Below are positions 1 to 8,299 of a stretch of DNA of 18,457 nt, one piece after another. The notes below the pieces were generated by a model, which saw only the letters and a program-made list of their open reading frames with translations, was not told the DNA's origin and searched no databases. A program made the position numbers and the translations under genes. Position 1 is the first letter of the stretch; each line of letters starts with the position of its first letter. Origin of the DNA: Ophiosphaerella korrae (Eukaryota; Ascomycota; Dothideomycetes; Pleosporales; Phaeosphaeriaceae); the NCBI GenBank assembly GCA_028456385.1, contig JALNQF010000638.1:1-18457 (forward strand). Reading direction: 5' to 3'.

Positions 1-1
1 A

Positions 2-580
2 GATAGAGTATTTTAACTACTTAGCCTACTATCTAATATATAAGTATTCTAGGAACCTACTATTTATACTAATATCTTTTATTAAGTAGAATATATTACT
101 AAATAGAATTAGTAGGTAGCTAAAGATATAGCTTAATATATTACTAAATAACTATAGGAATTCTATAAGATACTAGTATATATAGATCTAGCCTCTATAG
201 TAGATAAGCTTACTACTATCTTATACTATAACTAATTCTATAGATAAATATTAGAATAAGATAAAAGTACTAACTAGAGGGAGTTTTATGTACTAGAAAA
301 GGGTATACTAGTAGCTACTAATATATTTATAGCTAGTATAGTAGAGTATTATAAAGAAAGGAATAGTAAAAAGGGGGTAGGTAGTTACTAGGGAAATACA
401 AGTACTAAGAGCTTATAAGGAGGCGAACTATTAAAGAGGAGAGGTAAAGAAGGGTAGCTAATAGGCCCTTAGGTTATAAGATATAACCTATAGGAGGGTA
501 AACAATGTTTAGAGTTAGATTAGCTAATAAAGTTTAAGATCCCTAAGACTAATAAGCTCTTAGGCCCTAAATCTATATTA
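2..580 (+). pseudogene. RecQ-type helicase C-terminal domain, RIP-degraded, 5'-truncated by window edge
   Basis: Frame +2, read through RIP stops, gives a helicase superfamily-2 C-terminal lobe. At about 155-205 is K-I-L-V-Y-I-D-L-A-S (the RecQ 'KIIVYxxS' strand). At about 284-330 is L-E-K-G-I-L-V-A-T-N-I-F, matching motif V (VLVATNAFGxGID). A degenerate Y-K-E-R-N-S-K-K-G near 347-375 may be motif VI (QESGRAGRDG). E-G-K-Q-C-L-E-L-D at about 495-521 resembles the stretch before the RecQ zinc-binding region. At least 12 in-frame TAA/TAG remain, as expected of CAA/CAG/TGG after RIP. The Walker ATP-binding half would lie left of the window. The right end is not sharp, because the frame fades between 540 and 610. 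Known: RecQ-like helicases are multicopy, often subtelomeric, in many fungi. Inferred: this was such a repeated gene, hence a RIP target. The family call rests on motif order read by eye. Confidence 0.6.
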
Positions 581-671
581 AGTATATAACTCTATAATAA
601 ATAGTAACTAACGTAAAACTTAAACCTACAACCTTAGCCTTAAGAGCGCTAGCTTACGCACTATTACGTAA

Positions 672-767
672 GGTATAGAAATAGATATAAGAATAGGTAT
701 AGGAATAGGTATAGGAATAGGCATAGGAATAGGTATAGGAATAAGTACAAGAATAGGTATAAGAATA
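672..767 (+). repeat. 12-bp minisatellite, consensus GGTATAGGAATA, eight units
   Basis: Eight consecutive 12-bp units (672-683, 684-695, 696-707, 708-719, 720-731, 732-743, 744-755, 756-767) match GGTATAGGAATA with 0-3 changes; a ninth degenerates into (TA)n at 768-779. In the frame that continues into the C Gag, each unit encodes Val/Ala-Gln-Glu-Gln when TAG is read as a former CAG. It is therefore probably a coding Gln/Glu tetrapeptide repeat rather than a non-coding satellite. Confidence 0.85.
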
Positions 768-1013
768 GGTATATATATAAAACTAAGGATAAGCTAACTT
801 ATTTTATATAGAAATAGGTATAGTATAAGTATAAGTATAAAAATAGGAACACGCTACAAATATATAGAGCCTAAGACCTAAGAGGCTATAGGTAGTATAA
901 AAAGTAGGTAGTATAACTAGCTAAAAACAAAGAGGCGAATAGGAAATATTAGAGAAGCTCCTAATAAGCTCTTAGGCACTTAATAAACAGCTTGTAGAAG
1001 TATAGATAATAGG

Positions 1014-1018
1014 AATAT
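1014..1018. repeat. Target-site duplication of element B, left copy (AATAT)
   Basis: AATAT directly precedes the terminal base of the B LTR at 1019 and is repeated directly after the other LTR at 15084-15088. Five bases is the usual Ty3/Gypsy integrase stagger. Removing 1019-15088 restores one uninterrupted C Gag frame, which independently supports the boundaries. Confidence 0.9.
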
Positions 1019-1448
1019 TATAACAGGCCTTCTATTATTAACTATAGATAGCTATTCTTAAGTAGTTAGTAGATTAAGAGTTAATAATAAAAGCTTGTAT
1101 TAGAATCTATAATAACTTATAAATAGTAGGAGATGTTTTGCAACTATCTTGTACTAGCGTTCTATAGTTAAAGGATTAAATTACTAATACTATCCTAATA
1201 ATACACATCCTATTAACTATATACTTATTATAATCTATAATCTATAGTTACTAAGACTAATAGATTATAGATTACCTTAATCTATAATCTATTAATGCTA
1301 AGAATCTATAGATTATAGATTACTCTAGGTATCTTAATTGTGTGTAGTCTCTTAATTAAGATTATTACCCTACTTGTCCTATACTTTGTTAGCACCTAAG
1401 TTAGGACTAATTAGCTCTAACTTAATTTCTTCTATTATACCTATAACA
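1019..1448 (-). repeat. Element B 3' LTR
   Basis: This is the 430-bp reverse-complement homologue of the other three LTRs. On the minus strand it starts TGTTATAGG (1448 leftwards) and ends CCTGTTATA (1019). The inner side abuts a purine-rich tract, as expected of a 3' LTR. The cluster of inverted AATCTATAATCTA/TAGATTATAGATT motifs falls at about 1231-1323. Confidence 0.92.
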
Positions 1449-1462
1449 CTATCTCCTCCTTT
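1449..1462 (-). other. Polypurine tract of element B
   Basis: On the minus strand the 14 bases immediately upstream of the 3' LTR read AAAGGAGGAGATAG. Element A has AGAAGAGGAGATAG at the equivalent place (8286-8299). Such a tract primes plus-strand DNA synthesis. Its conservation in both copies, in a region otherwise rich in changes, supports the call. Confidence 0.75.
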
Positions 1463-1592
1463 AGATAAGTCCTAGTTTATCTATCCTAGAGCTAAGGTTA
1501 TTAATCTAGTTTCTTTATTAATATAGAGTTCTTTATCCTCTTTTATACCTATTTTATCTATATATTATTACTATCTTCTTGCTAACTACGTA

Positions 1593-1696
1593 TTACGTAA
1601 TAGTGTTAAAATATTTCCTTATTCTTGTTATACTTCTCTTAAATTAAACCCTAAGTCTCTTCTTTATATTGTTTCTACAAATAATAGTAGGGCTTA
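1593..1696 (+). pseudogene. Antisense accessory gene of element B, N-terminal (Cys-rich) part, split by element A
   Basis: This runs opposite to the B gag-pol. The frame is open from 1593 and crosses the A insertion without losing phase: the last bases ...GGGCTTA (to 1696) join TAAGGCG at 8734. It matches element A codon for codon (S-[IV]-K-I-F-P near the start, S-L-K-L-N-P-K-S-L, then N-N-S-[KR]-A-Y). Element A keeps Cys where B has Tyr at two places, and B keeps one Cys where A has Tyr, so the ancestral segment was Cys-rich. Continues as the entry at 8734-9191. Confidence 0.45.
1692..1696. repeat. Target-site duplication of element A, left copy (GCTTA)
   Basis: GCTTA at 1692-1696 abuts the first LTR base (1697) and recurs at 8729-8733 right after the last LTR base (8728). 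The uninterrupted version of this site exists in element A itself at about 8050 (minus strand ...AAGGCTTATAAAG...), which shows exactly how the site looked before insertion. Confidence 0.93.
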
Positions 1697-2125
1697 TATT
1701 ATAGGTATAATAGAAGGAATCGAGATAGAACTAATTAATCCTAACTTAGGTGCTAACGAGGTATAGGATAAGCAGGGTAACGATCTTAATTAGGAAACTA
1801 TACATAACTAGGACACCTAGGGTAATCTATAATCTATAGATCCTTAGTATTAATAGATTATAGATTAAAGTAATCTACGATCTATTAGTCTTAGTAACTA
1901 TAGATTATAGATTATATTAAGTATATAATTAAGTAGGATGTATATTATTAGGATAGTATTAGTAATTTAATCCTTTAACTACAGAACGCTAATACAAGAT
2001 AGTTGCGAAATATCTTCTATTATTTATAAGTTATTGTAGATCCTAACACAAACTTTGTTATTACTTTACAATCTACTAACCCTTTTAAGATAGGCCCTAT
2101 AGTTAATAATAGGAGGCCTATAATA
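1697..2125 (+). repeat. Element A 5' LTR (429 bp)
   Basis: Aligned by eye with 8300-8728 without gaps, it shows about 33 differences, all but one transitions. The 5' copy mostly carries the C/G state and the 3' copy the T/A state, so the 3' LTR is the more heavily RIP-mutated. The centre (about 1822-1916) is a run of inverted AATCTATAATCTA/TAGATTATAGATT motifs. No convincing core promoter can be assigned in such TA-rich sequence. Confidence 0.95.
1822..1916. repeat. Palindromic motif cluster inside the LTR (element A 5' copy)
   Basis: Within about 95 bp, AATCTATAATCTATAG, TAGATTATAGATT, AATCTACGATCTA and TAGATTATAGATT occur in alternating orientation, so the strand can fold into several competing stems. 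It is present in all four LTRs (also about 1231-1323, 8425-8519 and 14866-14960) and is among their best conserved parts. Its function is unknown; candidates are an RNA hairpin in the R/U5 part or a protein-binding array. Confidence 0.7.
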
Positions 2126-2146
2126 CCTTGCTAATTTAGTTATTAC
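2126..2146 (+). other. Putative primer-binding region of element A
   Basis: The bases directly after the 5' LTR (CCTTGCTAATTTAG, then TTATTAC) are conserved after the B 5' LTR (minus strand CCTTACTAATTTAG, then TTATTAC, around 14633-14653). Position and conservation suit the minus-strand primer site. I cannot match it to a specific tRNA 3' end, and I saw no LTR complement that would indicate self-priming. Confidence 0.4.
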
Positions 2147-2186
2147 GAGAAGCGAAGCGTAAGTAGCGTACAGTCTAGCTAACACA

Positions 2187-3260
2187 ATAGTAGAAAGTTT
2201 AACTAAAACAAGTAAAGCCCCTAGAAGTAGTTATAAGTCTAATTGTACTACATAGGAAATAATTAAGGACTGTATTAATAACCTAATTTCTAACAAAGAA
2301 GACATAAAGATAGTAATTAACGCCCTAGAAATATAGAATAAAGAACTACAAGATTACGCAAAATAGAACAAGGTATAGATTAAGGCTATTATTAAAGGAT
2401 AGAACTAGATAGAAATAATTACGCAACGCCTAGAAATAAGCGCAACGAAGAAACTACTAAAGATACCTATCCTTAAGAAGTTTAATAGAACAAGAGAGAA
2501 ACTAAGACCTTTTATTATATTAGCACAACTCTAGATAGATATACAAGTACTATACTTCGATATAGGAGAAAAGAAGGTAATATATATTAGACTGCACCTT
2601 AAAGAAGACGTAATAAGATAGTACAAACCTTACTAGACTAACTACACGACACACTCTCTAATAACCTAGAAAGATAAAACTAGAGCTATCTTTAGAAGTT
2701 ATAAATACTTTACTAAACAAATAAGAGTAGCATTTAGGGATATAGATATTACTTAACAAGCTAAAGAGAGACTTAAAAGACTTACATAAAGTAAGAGTAT
2801 TCTAGAATATATATTATAGTTTAAATAACTATTATAAAACATAGAATAGAATAAATTAGCCCTAATATTACAATTTAAATAAGGACTAAACTCTAAGATT
2901 TAATACAAAATAATCTATATAGAGAAACTACGAACACTAGAAGCTCTAAAACAATAGGTAATCTAAATTAATAATAATCTTCGAGAATAGAAGAAGAATA
3001 AATATAGAGGATATACCTAGAATTATAACAAGGGAGACCCTATAGTCCTTAACGTAAATAAGGATAAAAAGAGAAAGAAGAATAAAGACTTTACGTGCTT
3101 TAACTATAGTAAACTAGGCTATTACGCAAAAAACTACTAATTAAAATTAAAAAAAGATATAGAATATTATAAATGCGGGAAACTAGGACACTTCGCAAAA
3201 GATTGTAGAAATAAGGATTAAAAGAAAGATAAAGAAACCTAGTTAAAAATAACTAAGAAG
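2187..3260 (+). other. Element A Gag domain: retro-gag plus two CCHC zinc knuckles
   Basis: The helical retro-gag segment (about 2480-2900) has R-E-K-L-R-P-F, F-R-D-I-D-I, A-K-E-R-L-K-R-L and S-I-L-E-Y-I-L, typical of fungal Gypsy capsid domains. It is followed by a basic Lys/Asn-rich stretch. The first knuckle at 3096-3137 reads C-F-N-Y-S-K-L-G-Y-Y-A-K-N-Y: spacing fits CX2CX4HX4C, but the second Cys, the His and the last Cys are now Tyr. The second at 3168-3206 reads Y-K-C-G-K-L-G-H-F-A-K-D-C, with only the first Cys lost. TGT/TGC to TAT/TAC and CAC to TAC are RIP-type changes. In B all the Cys are Tyr (about 13570-13680). Gag packages the element RNA in the virus-like particle. Confidence 0.82.
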
Positions 3261-4319
3261 AAGAAGGAAGCACTATAAGCACAAGCTAAACCTTAGAAGA
3301 AGGTAGCTAGGAGTAAAGAAGTATAACACGTAATACTCTATTAGACCTTTTGTTATAACAATAACTACTATATATATCTTTCTAGTAAATAGGGAGTAGT
3401 ATAGTTCCTATAGAAATAGAGATATAGAGTAGCTACAATAAAAGAAAATAGAACAAAAGTATAGCTAAAAGAGATAGTATATATAATAAACTTACTAATA
3501 GAAGATTTAGAAGGAGAAGAACCCCTAACACTATTAATCTAGGATAAAGAAGAGGTATAAGATAAAAAGACTACTATAACTTCCTCTAAGGAACTGCGAG
3601 AAAATAAGAAATAGATAAGTATAAGAAGTATAGAGTATACCTAACTAGATATATATAGCTATAATAGCTGTACAACAATAGATATAGAGGAACGAAATAA
3701 AGAATAGAAATTTGTTTAGATATACTTAATAGTTATAAGTATAGAGGAAGCGTATAAAGACTAGAAAGAACGCAATCCTAAAGAAATAAAGTTTATGCTA
3801 TTTTAAGAATAGATAAAGTAATATATAGTTATAGTAAGAAGAATACTTATATAAAAAGAATAGTAACACCTTGTAAAAAAAACGCGATAAATTAATAAAG
3901 CCTATACACTTAGAGTACTAGTAGTGTACTATGTCCTAATAATAAATACACCTAGAAGAGATAAATACTAGGAAGGGGATAATAAGATAATAGATCTAAA
4001 ACATCTAGTATATTTTAAAGTATTATAGATATTATACCTAGACAAGAATTGTATTATATATAGAAATCCTAAAGTAAATAATAACGTATAGCCTATACAA
4101 AGAAAAGGCTATAATTACACAAGAGTAATTATAATAGAAGATATCTAAGGATAGGAAATAACCCTAGTAGATAGATACGTAGTAGTAAGGCCTAGACCTA
4201 AGCTAACTAAGAAATGCGTCTAAGGAGGACTATAGTACAAATATACAAATAATAAATATCTAAAACACGAAGAATATAAACTTAAAACAGGGCTATAGCC
4301 CTAGAAAGATAGACAATTT

Positions 4320-4720
4320 GTAAAGATACCTAAATAAGAACAATTAAAAGGTAGAAGAAGCCTATATATTATAAAGATAGGTATATACTAAGAAAAGAAA
4401 GTACGACTAATAATTAATAGTAGGGCTATAAAGAACTTTATATTAAAGAAGTTTATAGAAATATAAAGAATAAAGTATATAATAAAGAAATACTCTTAAT
4501 AACTAAGTACAATTAAAGGAAAACTATTTTAGAAACCTATTAGGTTTAAAACTATTCTCTCTATACTAAAACTAGAAGGAATAATAATTAAGAATATAAT
4601 TATAGATATAACAACAATTAATAATAAGTAAGATATAATATTAGGAATACTATAGCTATAAATAACTAACCTATATATTAATTAGAGAATAGGAGAAATT
4701 AACTATAGTAGAATAGATAT
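4320..4720 (+). other. Element A aspartic protease (retropepsin) domain
   Basis: The active-site loop at 4413-4427 reads I-N-S-R-A where retropepsins have (L/I)-D-S/T-G-A. GAT to AAT after T and GGG to AGG after T are RIP products, so the ancestor was very probably D-S-G-A. Downstream, I-I-L-G-I-L at about 4635-4652 matches the conserved (I/V)-LG-(M/I) of the second half. B carries the same N-S-R-A state (near 12360-12375), so both copies lost the catalytic Asp in the same way. This enzyme would have cleaved the Gag-Pol polyprotein. Confidence 0.72.
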
Positions 4721-4959
4721 ATTAAAAGCTAATATAAACACCTATAAAGGAAAATTCCTAGAAGAATATAAAAAATAGGAAGAACAGCTTATAGAGCTAG
4801 AAGATTACCTTCTAGAATATTAACTATAGGATTTAGCGATAAAACTAAAAGAAGATAAAGACGTAAGATAGAGCCTAGTCTACTAGAAAATAGAAGAAGA
4901 ATCCTAAATTAAACGAGTATTTATCTAAAAAGTAATAGAAAAAAGATAGATAAAGGAAT

Positions 4960-6130
4960 CTAAGTCTTTAGTAGTATATAGACTTATATTTGTAGATAAA
5001 AAAGGAACTAGTAATAAGAGGCCTTACGTAGATTTTAGAAAAACTAACGCAATTATAAACAAGAACTAATACCTACTACTATAAATAGATAGAATACAAG
5101 ATAAACTATAAAGAGTAAAGATCTTTATAAAGCTAGATATCTAGAACGCCTACTACTAAATTAGAATTAAAAAAAGTAATAAATAGAAAATAGCGTTTAG
5201 AATATAGTATAGACTATATAAATATTTAGTTATACTATTCAGCTTAATAAACGCACTAGCAGTATTCTAAGAAAGAATTAATATAATACTAAGAGAATAC
5301 CTAGACGTATTTATATTTGTATACTTAGACGACATCTTTATATTCTTAGAAATAGAAGAAGAATACGTACAATACGTATACAAAGTACTAGAGAAACTAG
5401 TAGAAAATAAACTATTCTTTAAGATAAGAAAATGCGAATTCTATATAAAAAAAATAGACTTCCTTAGATTTATTATTAAACTAAGAAAAATCAAGATTAA
5501 CCTAGAAAAGATTAGATTAATTAACAAATAGCTAATACTAAAAAACCTAAAGGAGGTACAATAATTTTATAGGTTAGCTAACTTCTATAAAAAGTTAATA
5601 GTAAGATAGTCTAAAGATATAGAACTAATAATAAGACTTATAAAGAAAGACACGCTATTTAAGTAGATAAAAGAATATAATAAAGTATTTAATAAGATTA
5701 AGAAGAAGTTTATAGAAAACCTAGTTATTAGAATATATAACCTAGACCTACTAGTAATAGTAAAAATAGATACATCTAACTTAGTCTATAGAATAGCACT
5801 AATACAAGAAGATCTAGAGACTAAGAAAGAATACTTAGTTAAGTACTTCTTAAAGAAAATAAAAATAGTAGAACTTAACTACCTAATCTATAATAAAGAG
5901 ATACTAGCAATTTATAAAGTATTTAAATAATAGAGAGTATACTTATAAAAAGTAAAGTATTAGATAAAAGTCTATATAGACTACAAAAATCTTATAGGAT
6001 TTATAATAAATAAGGAACTATTATAGTAATATATAAGATAGTAGGAATTTCTATTAATATTTAATATAGAAATTATATATATAAAAAGAAAAGATAACTA
6101 ATTTATAGACGCCCTTAGTAGAAGACTAGA
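4960..6130 (+). other. Element A reverse transcriptase and RNase H domains
   Basis: The RT landmarks in order are: R-P-Y-V-D-F-R near 5020 (RPCVDYR-like), motif A L-D-I-*-N-A-Y-Y at 5133-5156 (Asp at 5136, the stop is a former Trp or Gln codon), F-S-L-I-N-A-L (FGLxNAP-like) near 5240, and motif C V-Y-L-D-D-I at 5319-5336 with both catalytic Asp retained. RNase H begins K-I-D-T-S-N at 5763-5780 (DAS-like, Asp at 5769) and continues with E-L-N-Y-...-N-K-E-I-L-A-I near 5870-5915 (the family's ELNYxxxDKELLAI). This part is the best evidence for Ty3/Gypsy rather than Copia, together with RT/RNase H lying before the integrase. Confidence 0.88.
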
Positions 6131-6379
6131 CTTATAAGAAGAAGTAAGCGCTACTAGTATAGTTCTAGTTAAGAACGAAGAAGGATACTTAGTCCTAAAT
6201 ACACCTAAAATAGCTATAGTACTTAAAAGAACAAGTAGCGAGCTAGATAAATAGATTTAGAAAATAACAAAAGAAGTACCTAAAGAAACAAAGAAACTAG
6301 AAATCTAAGAAGGAATTATACAAGCTTATAGAAGAACGTATATCCTAAGAAAAATCTAGAGAGAATTTATATAATAATT

Positions 6380-7661
6380 CTACAAACTACTAGTATATAG
6401 ATACTAAGAGATTAACAAAACTCTTAATAGGTTACTATAAGACTATTATATCCTAAAAGTAAAGTAGCTAGTAATAGAAGTATTAAGAGATTATATAGAA
6501 TACTAGAGAAACAAGTATAATAGATACGTACTATATAAGATACTATAACTAGTAGAAAAACTAGAACAACTATAAGGAGTTATTATAATAGACTTTATTA
6601 CGAAATTACCTAAGTTAAAAGACTTAGTATTAGGAACTAAGTATAATAGAATCCTAATAATAGTAGACAAACTTATAAAGTATATATACTTTAGGCTATA
6701 TAAAAAAAAAAGTAGGATAGAGGCTACTATATACTAAGTCTTAGGAACTATAATTAGTTAATATAGACTACTAGACAAAATTATTACAAATAGAGATATA
6801 CGATTTATATTAAAACTATAGGAAATAATAATAGCGTAATTAGGAATTAAATATATAATGTCTATAGTATACTATCTATAGATAGATAGATAGTTAGAAT
6901 AAATAAATTAGATAATAGAATAGTACTTAAGATGCTACCTTAACTACAACTAGAATAACTAGGTACAACTACTACCTATAGTATAGCTAGCATATAATAG
7001 TATAAAGAATATAGTAACAAGAGTATTACCTTTTTTTATAAACTATAGATTTGAACCTAATATATACTAGACGCTAAGAAACTAGATATCCTAGTCTTTA
7101 AGAAGAGAAAACTTTACTAATAGACTTAAAAACATATACAAGTAGCTAAGATAGGATATAGAATTCCTATATAATTAAATAACTAAGTACTATAACAAAA
7201 AATATAAAGAAAGACCTTAATTTAGAAAGGGAGAAAAAGTATAGTTAGTATAGAAGAATATTAAAAGTAAACAACTAAGTTTAAAATTAGACTACGTTAA
7301 GATAAGATCTTATAAGATTAAGAAGAAAGTTATACTAGTTATATTTAAACTAAAACTACTAAATAAGATAAAGATACACCTAATATTCTATATAGCTCTA
7401 CTAGAACAAGTACTACAAGAAGTAAAACTACTAGTATATAAAGTAGATATATATAGAGAATAAGAAGAATAAGAAGTTAAAGAAATCTTAGTATACTAGT
7501 TCTATAATAGAAGGAATTACTACTTAGTAGAATAGATAAGTACGAATAAGAAAGGGTAACTATAGGAGAAAATATAGGAACTAGAAGATAACTTTAATTA
7601 CCTTAAGAAACTAGAGAAGTTCTAAAATTAAAACCCTCTAGAACGCCTAGTAGTAAACTAA
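6380..7661 (+). other. Element A integrase and C-terminal chromodomain
   Basis: The N-terminal HHCC finger is recognisable at about 6395-6535, with His/Cys positions changed to Tyr. The catalytic residues are Asp at 6591 (I-D-F-I-T-K-L-P), Asn at 6789 (I-T-N-R-D, where Asp is expected and where B still has Asp) and Glu at 6897. Spacing is 66 then 36 residues, i.e. DD35E. Conserved P-F-F-I-N-Y lies near 7030. The last part, about 7473-7625 (E-V-K-E-I-L, Y-Y-L-V-E-[W], L-E-D-N-F-N-Y-L-K-K-L-E), has the layout of a chromodomain, marking a chromovirus. Chromodomains direct integration to marked, often heterochromatic, chromatin, which fits self-insertion of A into B. Confidence 0.83.
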
Positions 7662-8155
7662 GAGAACTAATATTACTAATAATAGATAAAGAGATAATAA
7701 AAACGTCTAATATATAATCTACTACAATAAACGCCTTATCTAAGTCTAGCTTAGCTTCTAGAGCTACTAACTATTTAGCTAATTTCTTATTATTTAAGGC
7801 CTTTATCTTATAAAGATAAAAGAGATAAGCTTAATTCTCTACTAGCTTACTCTACGTAAGCTCCTAGATACGCTTATACTTAGCTTTAGCCTCTACAATT
7901 TAAGATAGTAATTTCTCTTAAGTCTAGTTAATAGCTTTCCCTATTATTATTAAGCCTAGACGTAAGAATAAGTGTAATAAACGTACACTTAGAAAGAGAA
8001 ATACTAGATATATTATAAGAACTACGTATATTTATATAAATACATACTTTATAAGCCTTACTATTATTTACACAAATAATACAAGGAAGAGATTTAGGAT
8101 TTAATTTAAGAGAAGCGTAATAAGAACAAGGAAATATTTTAATACTGTTACGCAA
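7594..8155 (-). pseudogene. Antisense accessory gene of element A: Cys-rich start plus coiled-coil-like region
   Basis: It lies on the strand opposite to gag-pol. Part 1 (8155 to 7928) is open for 75 codons, remarkable in RIP DNA. It has Cys at 8128, 8083 and 8074 and Tyr (former Cys) at 8053, giving C-x2-C-x6-[C] as in fungal Cys-rich zinc modules. Part 2, one base over in phase (from about 7950 to the stop at 7596-7594), is Lys/Glu/Leu-rich and helical: E-K-L-L, I-V-E-A-K-A-K-Y-K-R-I, A-L-N-N-K-K-L-A-K, L-V-A-L-E-A-K-L-D-L-D-K-A-F, with about seven RIP stops. The phase change may be a lost intron or a frameshift. The sense strand here shows no comparable protein. The end overlaps the chromodomain tail. 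The TTG at 8155 is not necessarily the start. I do not know its function; a zinc-binding, coiled-coil protein is inference. Confidence 0.5.
7726..7973. repeat. 248-bp block identical (inverted) to 8812-9059
   Basis: The reverse complement of these 248 bases equals 8812-9059 with no mismatch, bounded by differences at 7725/9060 and 7974/8811. Neighbouring sequence in the same pair differs by roughly 10% (RT sample about 14 of 145; chromodomain sample about 18 of 190). The block has one TpG and no CpA, so RIP is near-saturated. It lies over the junction and coiled-coil part of the antisense gene. Confidence 0.9.
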
Positions 8156-8285
8156 TACGTAATTAGTAAGAAGATAGTAGTAGCGTATAGATAAAATAAG
8201 TATAAAAGAGGATAAAGAACTCTATATTAACAAAGAAACTAGATTAATAACTCTAGCCTTAGGATAGATAAATAAGGACCTACCT

Positions 8286-8299
8286 AGAAGAGGAGATAG
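8286..8299 (+). other. Polypurine tract of element A
   Basis: AGAAGAGGAGATAG directly abuts the first base of the 3' LTR (8300). The equivalent B tract is at 1449-1462. It is the expected plus-strand primer. Between 8156 and 8285 I see no other feature in the sense direction. Confidence 0.75.

Larger units (their letters stand above)
625..1018 (+). pseudogene. Element C Gag, N-terminal part (interrupted by element B)
   Basis: The frame whose codons start at positions equal to 1 mod 3 is protein-like through RIP stops. It runs from a short Leu/Ala-rich segment (about 634-670) through V-Q-E-Q repeats (673-770) to a Glu/Gln/Leu-rich helical stretch including E-K-L-L-I-S-S and N-K-Q-L-V-E-V. It stops at 1018, where element B begins, and resumes at 15089 in the same codon phase; the codon split by the insertion is T(1018)+TA(15089-15090). 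The N-terminus is uncertain. An ATG at 505 is in frame, but that stretch also carries the helicase reading in another frame. There is room for only a few tens of bases between helicase and Gag, so a 5' LTR for C is absent here, by deletion or because C is a fragment. Confidence 0.55.
2187..7661 (+). pseudogene. Element A gag-pol polyprotein, RIP-degraded, single frame
   Basis: One frame (codon starts at multiples of 3) carries every landmark: both zinc knuckles (3096, 3168), protease (4416), RT motif A (5136), YLDD (5322), RNase H (5769), the integrase triad (6591, 6789, 6897) and the chromodomain (7473). Gag and Pol were therefore made as a single polyprotein of about 1,820 residues, with no gag-pol frameshift. 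The start is inferred: ATA at 2187 (T-ATA-V-E) is a likely RIP product of ATG, and B also has ATA. The end is placed at TAA 7659-7661, but any nearby TAA could be a former CAA. Dozens of TAG/TAA lie where Gln or Trp is expected. Domain details are in the following entries. Confidence 0.85.

Noticed and set aside
505..600. ATG at 505 as the true start of the C Gag
   Set aside because: It is in phase with the Gag frame, but the same bases read as helicase (E-G-K-Q-C-L-E-L-D) in the next frame, which fits the upstream helicase better. The Gag start is therefore left open.
1231..1323. CRISPR-like array from repeated AATCTATAATCTA motifs
   Set aside because: The motifs alternate in orientation without unique spacers of constant length, and they recur in all four LTRs of eukaryotic retroelements. 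They are LTR structure, not CRISPR.
6690..6720. A10 run in the A integrase as a frameshift site
   Set aside because: The B copy has the same length with G interruptions (AAAGAAAGGA), and the phase is unchanged on both sides in each copy.
7928..8155. The 75-codon antisense open stretch as an intact functional gene
   Set aside because: It starts at TTG, ends where the B copy also changes phase, and has lost at least one motif Cys. The B counterpart is split by element A. Annotated as part of a degraded antisense gene instead.
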